The notes under the pieces were generated by a model that worked only from the letters and a program-made list of their open reading frames with translations, was not told the origin of the DNA and searched no databases. The position numbers were made by a program, and so were the translations under genes. A stretch of DNA of 43,018 bases, from assembly GCA_020532545.1 (NCBI GenBank), contig JAJBAW010000022.1, positions 1-43,018 of the forward strand, written 5' to 3'. Positions 35,988-43,018 of the stretch are shown one piece after another (positions within the stretch are counted from its first letter, which is position 1; each line of letters opens with the position of its first letter). The stretch is from Candidatus Cloacimonadota bacterium. Its GTDB lineage: Bacteria; Cloacimonadota; Cloacimonadia; Cloacimonadales; Cloacimonadaceae.

Positions 35988-36838
35988 GACAAACTCCTTA
36001 TCTTGCTCAAGATCTGCTCTAAGGCCTCATCTACTTCCGGTACTTGCTGGTAAATTATTTCTCCATGCGAGTACATTTCGGCAATCTTGCGTTGATTGGG
36101 GATTCTGGCCAAAAGCTGGATTCCCTCTTTTTCTAAATAGTCATAAATGTCGTTATTGCCGATTCCATCGCGGTTGATCACCACAGAGAAGGGCAGTCCC
36201 AATTGGCGCACTGTTTCCACGGCCAGATTCAGATCAAAAAGACCAAAAGGCGTGGGTTCGCTAATCAGGATGACATAATCCACAGTTTTCACCGCAGAAA
36301 CCATCGCACAGGCAGTGCCGGGAGGGCTATCCAAAATCTGGAGTTCCTTATCGGCAAAACGTTCATCGGCAAAGTGCAGGGTTTTCTCAATCAAGGGTGA
36401 AGACTGTTCCAAGCCTACATCCAGTTTGCTTTCGGTGAAATCCAGCTTGCCCAGTTTAAGGTGCCGGATTTCGCCCAGGGATAGCTGTTCCATCGGCAGA
36501 GCTTGCATGGGGCAGAGTTCACTGCAAGCATAGCAGGAATGGCACAAGGGCTGCATCACCAGAATCATCTCACCCAGCTTAATGAGGGCGTTGAATTTAC
36601 ACCAGGAAATGCACTTGCCACAGAGATTGCAGGCTCCGGCATCCCAAGCTGGGATTGCACGTGTAACCTTATGGATTTCAGCATCATCGCCCTGGATAAA
36701 GATCCCACCATTGGGTTCTTCCACATCCAGGTCCATGAGCAGGGTAGTTTGAGTTTCGGCGGCTTTTAGGGCCAGGTTTACCGCTAAAAAGGTCTTTCCT
36801 GTGCCACCTTTACCACTGGCAATCGCTATCCGCATCAA
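35984..36838 (-). CDS. MinD-superfamily ATPase with inserted ferredoxin domain (first of pair)
   Basis: 284 residues. Walker A GKGGTGKT (9-16), MDLDVEEPNG, and ferredoxin cysteines 70/73/76/80 and 99/102/105/109 (CNLCGKCISWC and CHSCYACSELC). Then LDSPPGTACAMVSAV, typical MinD. Paralogue of the gene at 35115-35987; the pair probably works as a heterodimer, as the two ATPases of the Desulfovibrio ORP cluster are proposed to do. Starts within the NifX-like stop codon (ATGA overlap). Confidence 0.88.
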   Translation of the reverse strand: MMRIAIASGKGGTGKTFLAVNLALKAAETQTTLLMDLDVEEPNGGIFIQGDDAEIHKVTRAIPAWDAGACNLCGKCISWCKFNALIKLGEMILVMQPLCHSCYACSELCPMQALPMEQLSLGEIRHLKLGKLDFTESKLDVGLEQSSPLIEKTLHFADERFADKELQILDSPPGTACAMVSAVKTVDYVILISEPTPFGLFDLNLAVETVRQLGLPFSVVINRDGIGNNDIYDYLEKEGIQLLARIPNQRKIAEMYSHGEIIYQQVPEVDEALEQILSKIRSLS

Positions 36839-37167
36839 TGGTCACAAGGGTTTGCACCGGATTCTAGTTTGTCCTGCAAATATTTCTCTACCAGTTCTTT
36901 AAGAGGAAGCGGGCACATGCCGATGAGGACTTTAATTCCATTTTGTTGCATCAATTCCTGGGCTTTCATGCCCATACCGCCAGAAATAACGACGGTTACG
37001 CCCAGTTCGTGTAAAAACCGGGGGTGTGAACCAGGCTCGTGAGCCGGTGGATTGATCATTTCTTCTTTTACTATCTTGTTATCTTTGATGGTAAAGACTG
37101 CAAAAGCCTCACAATGTCCGAAGTGTTCGCTGAGTTCTCCAGCAGTAGTTGGAATGGCTATTTTCAT
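36835..37167 (-). CDS. NifX/NifB-like cofactor-binding protein, first in ORP-like operon
   Basis: 110 residues. Pattern MKIAIPTTAGELSEHFGHC, AVFTIKDNKIV, VVISGGMGMKAQELM and NGIKVLIGM, the dinitrogenase Fe-Mo cofactor domain. His15 and Cys19 in EHFGHC could bind metal. It ends with a short charged tail (NPCDH). It follows the DUF134 regulator by 30 bases and overlaps the first ATPase by four, so it heads the structural part of the operon. It is distinct from, but related to, the protein at 34777-35118. Confidence 0.84.
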   Translation of the reverse strand: MKIAIPTTAGELSEHFGHCEAFAVFTIKDNKIVKEEMINPPAHEPGSHPRFLHELGVTVVISGGMGMKAQELMQQNGIKVLIGMCPLPLKELVEKYLQDKLESGANPCDH

Positions 37168-37197
37168 TTTATCTCCTAAATTTTTAGTTTTTTATAT

Positions 37198-37644
37198 TTA
37201 ACGGCAACGGCGACAGTGGCGGCAACCGCGTACAAAGCAGTCTGCCAAAGAAAGGATTTTCTCCGAGCCACAAGCGCTGCAAACCGTGGGTTTATCTTCA
37301 TCCAGCAGTAAGCTCATGCGATGCATACAAGCTTCGCATTGAAAAAAATTGCGAGCCATACGCACGTCTCCACCCTCGATCAAAAAGCTGCGACCTTCCA
37401 CCAGTGCGGTACTGATTTTGATGCGCGCGCTATTGTAAATACGAGTCACAGTGGGGCGTGAGACGTTCATCATCTCAGCCACTTCTTCGTGGATTTTCTT
37501 CTCATAATCGATCAACCGCAATACCTCGTATTCTTCGAGCTTGAGGATCACCGCCTGACGGTAATTCGCCCTCATCGAAAGTGGGCGGAAGCCCTTTACT
37601 ACCGGCATATCATGCAGGGTCCGTAAAGTTTTGGCTCTGGGCAT
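37198..37644 (-). CDS. DUF134-family HTH regulator with cysteine-rich tail
   Basis: 148 residues from the ATG at 37644 (MPRAKTLR), preceded by AAGGAG; upstream in-frame ATGs lack a ribosome site. DUF134 signature: VVKGFRPLS, then ILKLEEYEVLRLIDYE and a helix-turn-helix (HEEVAEMMNVSRPTVTRIYNSAR, about 52-74). The last 46 residues hold eight cysteines: 103/106, 122/125, 136, 141/144/147. That is enough for two metal or cluster sites, so the protein may sense Fe-S status. As first gene of the ORP-like operon it is its likely regulator, and a dyad lies just upstream. Confidence 0.85.
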   Translation of the reverse strand: MPRAKTLRTLHDMPVVKGFRPLSMRANYRQAVILKLEEYEVLRLIDYEKKIHEEVAEMMNVSRPTVTRIYNSARIKISTALVEGRSFLIEGGDVRMARNFFQCEACMHRMSLLLDEDKPTVCSACGSEKILSLADCFVRGCRHCRRCR

Positions 37645-37678
37645 ATTGTCTCCTTGTAGTCTAATTTCACTGACGTAT

Positions 37679-37891
37679 TCAAGTGAACTTATGTTCATTA
37701 ACTTGGACCCCCTGTTTTTTGTCAAGCTCGATCTTTGGTCTTTTTATTTTTGAGTACTGTCTCTCCGATGTTTGTACTTGATCACTGAAAACTGCAAATC
37801 TGATCATCCTATAGAATGATTGCCAATAAGCATCACTGATGGCTTGGGTGATTCTGCTACGTTCGGACTGGAACTTCTCAAGTGCGGTCAT
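37679..37891 (-). CDS. Hypothetical small protein in phage-derived remnant
   Basis: 70 residues from an ATG that overlaps the stop of the preceding small gene as ATGA. The longer in-frame start at 37930 would overlap that gene by 43 bases. Sequence begins MTALEKFQSERSR; it is charged and helical, with no recognised family. Its 3' end overlaps the promoter proposed for the DUF134 gene, which makes expression as a real gene less certain. Confidence 0.35.
   Translation of the reverse strand: MTALEKFQSERSRITQAISDAYWQSFYRMIRFAVFSDQVQTSERQYSKIKRPKIELDKKQGVQVNEHKFT
37685..37725 (-). promoter_or_regulatory. Putative promoter and operator of the ORP-like operon
   Basis: On the minus strand TTGACA (37725-37720), 17 bases, then GTTAAT (37702-37697). 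Directly downstream is the dyad TGAAC-n4-GTTCA (37684-37697). This would place a dyad at the transcription start about 40-50 bases before the DUF134 gene, a good site for autoregulation. Confidence 0.45.
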
Positions 37892-38013
37892 AGACTCACT
37901 TCGATGTCGTTCAGTTGCTGGTATATCCACTGCTCAGGGTTAGCAATCAAAGAACCGATCAGGTACAGGCAGCTCTCCAAAGCAGTATATATAGCCCGAT
38001 AGACTTCTCTCAT
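37888..38013 (-). CDS. Hypothetical 41-aa protein in phage-derived remnant
   Basis: ATG at 38013, stop at 37888; begins MREVYRAIYTALESC. It is partly hydrophobic (CLYLIGSLIANPEQW), could have one membrane segment, and lies seven bases after the lysozyme remnant, where a holin-like protein might sit. There is no clear ribosome site and no recognised family. The ATGA overlap with the next small frame is the main support. Confidence 0.3.
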   Translation of the reverse strand: MREVYRAIYTALESCLYLIGSLIANPEQWIYQQLNDIEVSL

Positions 38014-38020
38014 AGTATCG

Positions 38021-38507
38021 TCAACTATGATTCGTGTCCATTCGTGCTTGTATTCGTGTTAATTCGTGGTGAAAGCCCATATCGCCCCCATTCGGATTGA
38101 TCTCTGATAGTTCAATCGCTCTGAACCCCACCTGCTTTGCCCACTTGGAAGCAAGCATACCATTGGCAGCCCTTTCCCAGTCACCAGCAGCAATGAAAGC
38201 GAGGGTGTTGTTAAAGCCAAGGAGTCCTTTCAATCCCAAATTAAAACACATGTTTAGCAGCACAGACTGTCGAACCTCGTCCAAGGCATTGTAGATAAGA
38301 GGAATCTCAGCTAAAAGCTGCTGCTCAGAGTTTCAGATATCATTATCCAGCAGAGCATAAGCTTCCTTCTGGGAAATGCCGCAGTCATCGAGATTGCAAC
38401 CGACTCCAATGGTCAGCTTGCCAGCCGTGCAGCGGTAAGGCTTCAGCCGTAAACCTTCGTGTCTGACAAGCTGGGATTTGATTTGGGTTCATCAATGCAT
38501 CAGTCAT
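38021..38507 (-). pseudogene. Broken GH24 (T4-type) lysozyme
   Basis: Read across two lesions, the minus strand encodes a phage-type lysozyme. The ATG at 38507 (AAGGAG upstream) begins MTDALMN. A one-base shift near 38487, in a C run, moves to the frame QIKSQLVRHEGLRLKPY, then CTAGKLTIGVGCNLDDCG. A TGA at 38333-38335 interrupts it, and the frame continues NALDEVRQSVLLNMCFN, LGLKGLLGFNNTL and ASKWAKQVG to 38021. Catalytic Glu is present in HEGL. The position of T4 Asp20 is Cys here, an exchange known in GH24, and Thr of TIGVG follows. The last 20 or so codons are built from ATTCGTG repeats, so the original end is probably lost. Sequencing error could explain the single shift but not both lesions easily. 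Confidence 0.75.
38030..38068. repeat. Four ATTCGTG repeats, 10-12 bases apart
   Basis: ATTCGTG begins at 38030, 38040, 38052 and 38062. The spacing is about one helical turn. It lies in the 3' end of the lysozyme remnant, whose C-terminal codons it supplies. A similar phrase (TCCGTGT with AATCC) occurs near 18187-18220. Confidence 0.7.
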
Positions 38508-38678
38508 GCTTTCTCCTTGTGCTCTTAATGGGTATCTTGTTATGGAGCAAGGAAAGAACTGCCCTGTATGCTGACAAATACGGATGTATAAGGATGCGAC
38601 TGATTTTGAGGTTGACATACAAGTCAAGTACTAATAGTTTGAAACTGCTGATAATTTAGGAAATCAAGGGAGTATCCC

Positions 38679-39779
38679 GTGCTAAAAAATGATGTGCAAG
38701 ACCTCAGCAGAGCCATGTACGATGAGATCATTAGGTGTATTCAAGATGAAAGCCTACAGAGCTTTAAGTTTTTGAATATATCTGACGATATTGCCAACAC
38801 TATCCTTATTCGATTGTTAAAAGACTCAATATCGGAAAGGCACGTAGGCTTAACGCAAGCGTATGTAAACTCAGCATATCCAAAAGCAATTGAAGATGTA
38901 TTTGATTACTACCAAAAAGTATCCCTTCATTATTCGCTGTCCAAAACACAGGATCCAGAGCTTTCAAAGGCTGTCTCTCAGGAAGCAATCCACCTGTTAC
39001 TTACATCAAGAAACTACATAAAGGATATTTATACGTGGCTAAAGCAACTAACGCAAAACTTGCTCTGCAAGCACTATAGGTCCATCATGCAGCAAAAAGG
39101 ACTCTATGATTCTCTTTGCCGAGAGACTGAGTTAGTCAGGAAATTGATGTGTGCACATAACACAATACAAATAGAAGGTCTTGATCCCATCCTGAAAAAA
39201 GAAATCCTCACCACCAAAGAATATAAAGAATTTGAAGCTATTGCATCCTTCGATAAGATAAGTGATTATGCTACTCATCTGAATGTTAGCCACGCAGTGG
39301 CTCAAAAAAGGAAAGACAGGATTGTAAAGAATCTGAGATCAAGGTTGCTGCTTGCGATGGGCTGGGAAGCTGGAAGGGACATCTTGAACTACAATCAGTA
39401 CAATGCGATCCTCAAATTCATCAGAAGCATCCAGAAGATAGGTAAAAGTAGCGACATTCGAGGCACAAGCTCAAATTCACTGGCTCAGACAGACGAAATC
39501 CTGAAAGTAATGCAGGGAATCACCCGAATCGACGATTGGGGGATCACGATGATCGGTAACAGAAAATTCAGATTTCACATCTTTCATCTGACGCCAGAGA
39601 GAAAACCAATTATCGCTACTTTCATCATAAGCTTGAACGAAAGGAACCATGTTAGCATAAAGAGCTGCAAAAGAGATGAAATAGTTGGAATTCACCCAAT
39701 ACCTGCTAACGTGCAGATACCCAAGGAGATGGGCAGATCACTCTGGTCTTATGAGAAAATTATTTCACTGCTGAAGTAA
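38679..39779 (+). CDS. Sigma-70-like regulator with unknown C-terminal domain, module 3 (diverged)
   Basis: 366 residues, GTG start with AAGGGAG six bases upstream. The ribosome site can pair GGGA-GTA-TCCC, which would half-hide it. It aligns from end to end with the 365-aa copy at 7274-8371 but is clearly diverged. Sigma region 2-like: DPELSKAVSQEAIHLLL, DIYTWLKQLTQNLLC; region 4-like: ISDYATHLNVSHAVAQKRKDR. The strongest matches are LLAMGWEA, ILNYNQYNAI, DWGITMIGNRKFRF, IPKEMG and SLWSYEKIISLL, so the extra C-terminal domain is the most conserved part. The same conserved 25-bp element and 69-aa peptide gene follow. Function as a transcription factor is inferred. Confidence 0.75.
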   Translation: MLKNDVQDLSRAMYDEIIRCIQDESLQSFKFLNISDDIANTILIRLLKDSISERHVGLTQAYVNSAYPKAIEDVFDYYQKVSLHYSLSKTQDPELSKAVSQEAIHLLLTSRNYIKDIYTWLKQLTQNLLCKHYRSIMQQKGLYDSLCRETELVRKLMCAHNTIQIEGLDPILKKEILTTKEYKEFEAIASFDKISDYATHLNVSHAVAQKRKDRIVKNLRSRLLLAMGWEAGRDILNYNQYNAILKFIRSIQKIGKSSDIRGTSSNSLAQTDEILKVMQGITRIDDWGITMIGNRKFRFHIFHLTPERKPIIATFIISLNERNHVSIKSCKRDEIVGIHPIPANVQIPKEMGRSLWSYEKIISLLK

Positions 39780-39813
39780 AATATCTTCGATTCTGGCATC
39801 TTAGTTTCGCCAT

Positions 39814-39838
39814 TTTTGACACTATATATATAGAGACT
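39814..39838 (+). promoter_or_regulatory. Conserved 25-bp element with palindrome CTATATATATAG, module 3
   Basis: Identical over all 25 bases to 878-902 and 8394-8418 although the flanking genes are diverged. Palindrome at 39822-39833, 24 bases before the peptide ATG, and 34 bases after the regulator stop. Confidence 0.65.
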
Positions 39839-39857
39839 AATTTCAAGGAGTGACAAA

Positions 39858-40067
39858 ATGAAAAGAATCATGCTTTACGTAGTGTTGGTTGTAGTGAGTC
39901 TTAACTTGCTTTGTGCAGTTATTGACTATACGGCCATTAATCACCAAACTCTACCCGTCTATACTGGTTCATTGAGCGATCCCATCGTTAAAATTGTGTA
40001 CGAAGACCAGAACGGCCAGTACGTTTTTGTCGAATATGATGGAGTTTTGTATGTTTGCTACCTGTAA
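39858..40067 (+). CDS. 69-aa exported peptide, module 3
   Basis: Same length as the module 1 and 2 peptides and about half identical to them. Signal peptide about 1-20 (MKRIMLYVVLVVVSLNLLCA), then DYT, LPVYTGSLSDPIVKIVYED, NGQY, VE-DG and the closing YL. The conserved set (DYT, LP-YTG-LS, VKIVYED, NG-Y, VE-DG, YL) marks a real family. The Cys near the cleavage site is not in a good lipobox and is absent from the other copies. Ribosome site AAGGAG. Confidence 0.85.
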   Translation: MKRIMLYVVLVVVSLNLLCAVIDYTAINHQTLPVYTGSLSDPIVKIVYEDQNGQYVFVEYDGVLYVCYL

Positions 40068-40113
40068 ACGCATTGACTCCAAGGCTACAACATCACTTCA
40101 TATAGGAGGAATG

Positions 40114-41775
40114 ATGAAGAAACTAATATTGTACATTTCGGCGATCCTGATGATCGTCTTGCTCGGACCGCTTTCGGCCCAAAATAATCACCTTGATGTA
40201 ATGACCTACATGAGTGGTGAATTTGGAGGCTGCGAATTTGGAGAATCCATAGCCAGCCTGGATTGTATTGGCGATGGATATATGGACTTGGTGGTGTCGT
40301 CTGGTGCCTGGAATCCCAATCTGGTTTTTGCCGATCAAAACCGCTGGGGTAAGCTTTATTTCTACTGGGGAGGCCCAAATTTCGATAACATCCCTGATTT
40401 TGTTATCCCCGGGGCTTACAATTGGCAGATGGGGCCTTATGCCAGTGTTTTCAACGGAGGGGACATGAATGGAGATGGAATTGATGATCTCATAATGTTC
40501 CAAAGATCAGCTACTTACGATAACAATGTTGCGTTGTTCTTTGGTAGAGCAAATCCCCATAATTCGCCAGACATCTTACTAACATACTCGTATAATTCAG
40601 GCACAGGAGTGAATAGTGTAGCTATTATACCTATCGGAGATATCAACGGTGACAATCAAGATGACATTTGCCTAGTGTTATATTATGCAGTTGGCTCAAA
40701 AGAAGTGTGTGTCTGGACAGACTATTTAGCCCAACCATGGCTTTTTAGGCAAACAATAAACAGCCAATCAATACCCCGATTATCCGGCATAGGCGATGCA
40801 AACAATGACGGCTTTGATGACACTTTGTTACACATCTCGAATAATCCCTCGGGAGGGACTCATAACAGGCTAGTGCTATACTATGGCAGCCCGACATTCC
40901 CCCAAACTGACAGCCTAACCATCTGTGAGGATTCTAATAGTATTATAAAGAGTTGGGCTTGTCCGCTGGGAGATGTAAATGGAGATGGATATGATGATTT
41001 CTCGGCTGGGAGCCAGGTGTATGATTATTCCCAGCATTTATGGCTGGGTGGTGAGGTGATTACGGAAAACTGGAGCCTTGATCTGTCAGCCGCTTATCCA
41101 CCTCCTCCAAGTTACATCAGCGAACGGGGCAGCGGTTATCCCATGGTGCATGGGGACCTGAATGGAGATGGCTATCAGGATGTGATAGGTTTCGATCATG
41201 AAGCAGGATATTACAGCGGATACTTGTACATCTGGATGGGCAGCTCTGCCATGAACGGATCACTGGATTTTGTAAGTCTGGGAATCACAAACTACGATAA
41301 CAGGAATTATGGCTGGTCAAAGGCGACTGGTGACTTTAATGCCGATGGCTATTGTGACATTGCAGTGGGTGCCCCTTGGTTTGGGCCACTAAGTAATCAC
41401 AATTCCACTGGTAGAGTCTATATCATGGCTGGTAATGCCGATCTGCACGAGACTACTGTCGCTAATTCTGATGAGACTGCTCCTGTTTCTAATGTCGAGG
41501 AATGGCACACTGATATCTATCCCAATCCAGTAACCATTCAGGAACCAGAATTCAGCATCTTATTCAAAGGCTCTGGATACAAAGCCACAGGCAGATATCG
41601 CTTGGAAATGTATAACATAAAAGGGCAGAAATTGTTATCGCAAGCCATCCATATGGAAGACATAAAAGACGGTGGTCTGAGTCTTGAGTCTGGCAAATTG
41701 CCAAAGGGAGTGCTCATCATATCCATTTCAAAAGATGGTATTCCGGTAAGCACAAGAAAATTAACCAATTACTAA
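40114..41775 (+). CDS. Exported FG-GAP beta-propeller protein with Por-type sorting domain
   Basis: 553 residues from the ATG at 40114; AGGAGGA lies only one base before the alternative ATG at 40111. Signal peptide about 1-20 (IVLLGPLSAQ). Seven Ca-binding-type loops with the pattern D-x-N/G-x-D-G-x-x-D are spread over the body (DCIGDGYMD, DMNGDGIDD, DINGDNQDD, DANNDGFDD, DVNGDGYDD, DLNGDGYQD, DFNADGYCD), as expected for a seven-bladed integrin-like propeller. The last 85 residues are a Por-type sorting tail (IYPNPVTIQE, EMYNIKGQKLL, LPKGVLIISI). Probably a surface-exposed binding protein. It stands 46 bases after the 69-aa peptide. Confidence 0.85.
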   Translation: MKKLILYISAILMIVLLGPLSAQNNHLDVMTYMSGEFGGCEFGESIASLDCIGDGYMDLVVSSGAWNPNLVFADQNRWGKLYFYWGGPNFDNIPDFVIPGAYNWQMGPYASVFNGGDMNGDGIDDLIMFQRSATYDNNVALFFGRANPHNSPDILLTYSYNSGTGVNSVAIIPIGDINGDNQDDICLVLYYAVGSKEVCVWTDYLAQPWLFRQTINSQSIPRLSGIGDANNDGFDDTLLHISNNPSGGTHNRLVLYYGSPTFPQTDSLTICEDSNSIIKSWACPLGDVNGDGYDDFSAGSQVYDYSQHLWLGGEVITENWSLDLSAAYPPPPSYISERGSGYPMVHGDLNGDGYQDVIGFDHEAGYYSGYLYIWMGSSAMNGSLDFVSLGITNYDNRNYGWSKATGDFNADGYCDIAVGAPWFGPLSNHNSTGRVYIMAGNADLHETTVANSDETAPVSNVEEWHTDIYPNPVTIQEPEFSILFKGSGYKATGRYRLEMYNIKGQKLLSQAIHMEDIKDGGLSLESGKLPKGVLIISISKDGIPVSTRKLTNY

Positions 41776-41786
41776 AGGAGCTTAAG

Positions 41787-42353
41787 ATGTTTAACACGCA
41801 AATGAAATTCGGTTTATGTGTTGTTTTCGCGTTATTTCTCTCTTTAATCGGAGCGGAAAGTTTTGACCAATATCCCATGGGTTGTTATACGTATATGTCT
41901 AACAGAAATTGGGGGAATAATTATACGGAAGCAGAAAGAGCACAAATCTTAGCATTGATAAGCGATATGGGCTACAATGTAGCTCAAATTGATAATAGAG
42001 ATGGGGATGGAACTTTTGGAGATATGCTAACTATGCTGAGCAATAATGATTTATATGCTATAGTTAGTGATTTGTACTATCCCTACCATTGGATTTCCGG
42101 TTCAGATGTAAACTACAATCGATACAATACTAACGCATTAACAACCAGCAGTTATTTGAAGCTTGAAGCAGAGTATTCGGGTAATAGTGATATCGACGGG
42201 GGCTCGAAAGATATCAATTGGTACTGCTCCCATGCTGAACACGTTGGCAACATGCCGAGAGTGGGTGCAGACTTTCCAGATAATACGCAGAGAACCTGGA
42301 AATGCACTCGCGGTACCACTAATCCCGGATTTGCCTTTACTGATATCCGGTAG
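41787..42353 (+). pseudogene. Exported protein truncated by a rearrangement
   Basis: The frame begins with a good ribosome site (AAGGAG) and a signal peptide (about 1-24, LFLSLIGAES) and continues with MGCYTYMSNRNWGNN, AQILALISDMGYNVAQIDNRDGDG, a pattern that could be the start of a glycoside-hydrolase-like barrel. It stops at residue 188, just past the point near 42342 where the sequence turns into an ABC ATPase in another frame. No sorting tail is present, unlike its neighbours. I therefore read it as the 5' part of a broken gene, the second exported-protein gene of module 3. Confidence 0.7.
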
Positions 42354-42894
42354 CGGGAAAACGACGTTATTGAAATTGATATGTGGTTTATATTCTATAG
42401 ATAAAGGGGGAATTTACCTAAATAATGTATTGATAGATAAAGAGGATATTGGCAATCTAAGGAGGCATACTGCTTATGCTCCTTTCGATCCCATATTGAT
42501 CACTGGTACATTTATAGACCAGGTATTGTTTGGGAATAAACAACTCAGTTTGAATGAGGTAATATACTATGCAACTATAGCAGGTGTTGCGGAATTTGTT
42601 GACTCTAACCAAGGCTATCAGAGAATAATAGAGAGAGGTGGAAGTAACCTCTCATCTGGACAAAAACAAAGATTGATGCTATCCACTGCTTTAGCGAAGC
42701 AATCTGATGTAATAGTTATTGATGAAGCTATGACCAACCTTGACTTAGAAATCAAAACCTATATTCTGGATCAGATACAGCTTTTATCATCAGATAAGGT
42801 TGTCATCATCGTTTCTCATGATCCATTCGTATTGGTGCGTTGCAATAAAGTATATCTTCTTGATAAAGGGGAAATGATTGGTTGTGGGCATTGA
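42342..42894 (+). pseudogene. ABC transporter ATPase, N-terminus missing
   Basis: The frame is recognisable from within the Walker A motif (SGSGKTTLLKLICG) onward: the Q-loop region is degenerate (TAYAPFDPILITGT), then the signature NLSSGQKQRLML, Walker B VIVIDEAMTNLD and the H-loop IIVSHDP. It resembles exporters of the HlyB/bacteriocin type. Everything before Walker A, including the membrane domain expected for such exporters, is absent, and the junction is directly to the truncated exported protein. No start codon or ribosome site belongs to it. It ends with a normal stop just before an IS-end-like repeat array. Confidence 0.8.
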
Positions 42895-42909
42895 ATAATC
42901 TGATGACAT

Positions 42910-42983
42910 AGAGCCATTAGTCCGCTGTTTGAGAGCCACCCCTCCGAAAAATAGAGCCACCTGTTCCGCCCATGAGAGCCACC
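42910..42983. mobile_element. Multiple terminal repeats resembling an IS21-family end
   Basis: AGAGCCA(CC) occurs at 42910 (degenerate, ending TT), 42932, 42953 and 42975, spaced 21-22 bases. The complement GGTGGCTCT is the kind of repeated motif seen at IS21-family ends. The transposase genes would lie beyond the window edge, so the family call is tentative. The remaining bases to 43018 include another GGCTCA (42994-42999) and no gene. Confidence 0.45.
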
Positions 42984-43018
42984 TTGCCAAATTGGCTCAA
43001 AATCAAACCATGGACTCA

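Noticed and set aside
39858-39920. Lipoprotein signal in the module 3 peptide (NLLC)
   Set aside because: Poor lipobox, and the cysteine is not present in the other two copies.

Overview
The window looks like a chromosomal segment of an uncultured anaerobe of the Candidatus Cloacimonadota (WWE1) type. The grounds are secreted proteins ending in FlgD/Por-type sorting domains (NYPNPFNPSTTI), an ORP-like Fe-S operon typical of strict anaerobes, and the general codon and gene style. This is inference; no rRNA or other taxonomic marker is present.

Layout. (1) 1-16301 is accessory. It holds two copies of a module made of a sigma-70-like regulator with an unknown C-terminal domain, an invariant 25-bp element carrying the palindrome CTATATATATAG, a 69-residue exported peptide, and large exported proteins with C-terminal sorting domains. 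The large proteins are a 343-aa protein and a 1548-aa subtilase mosaic in module 1, and three beta-helix proteins in module 2, two of them near-identical tandem copies. (2) 16397-17746 is a B12-binding-type radical SAM protein. (3) 17747-18434 is non-coding: nested tandem repeats, then a promoter. (4) 18435-28104 is a plus-strand housekeeping run: dapA, an M16C metalloprotease, rsgA, nadK, recN (the last four overlap end to end), a DUF4349 protein, an NfeD-like protein and a solute-binding lipoprotein. (5) 28174-32853 on the minus strand holds rpmA/rplU, then flippase, ruvB, a GT2 glycosyltransferase and a left-handed beta-helix acyltransferase. (6) 32944-33834 is a Xer-type tyrosine recombinase. 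(7) 33916-37644 on the minus strand is an ORP-like operon: DUF134 regulator, two NifX/ORP-like proteins, two MinD ATPases with inserted ferredoxin domains, and an Mrp ATPase. (8) 37679-38507 is a phage-derived remnant with a broken GH24 lysozyme. (9) 38679-42353 is a third, diverged copy of the module, with an FG-GAP protein and a truncated exported protein. (10) 42342-43018 is a decapitated ABC ATPase joined directly to that truncated gene, followed by an array resembling the end of an IS21-family element.

The main candidate for something undescribed is the three-copy module. Regulator, 25-bp element and peptide keep the same order and spacing in all three copies, while the downstream exported proteins differ. 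Between the two close copies the peptide gene has eight nucleotide differences, all silent. The diverged third copy keeps the 25-bp element unchanged. I infer a self-contained expression cassette, in which a dedicated sigma-like factor drives a surface-protein operon headed by a small exported peptide of unknown role.
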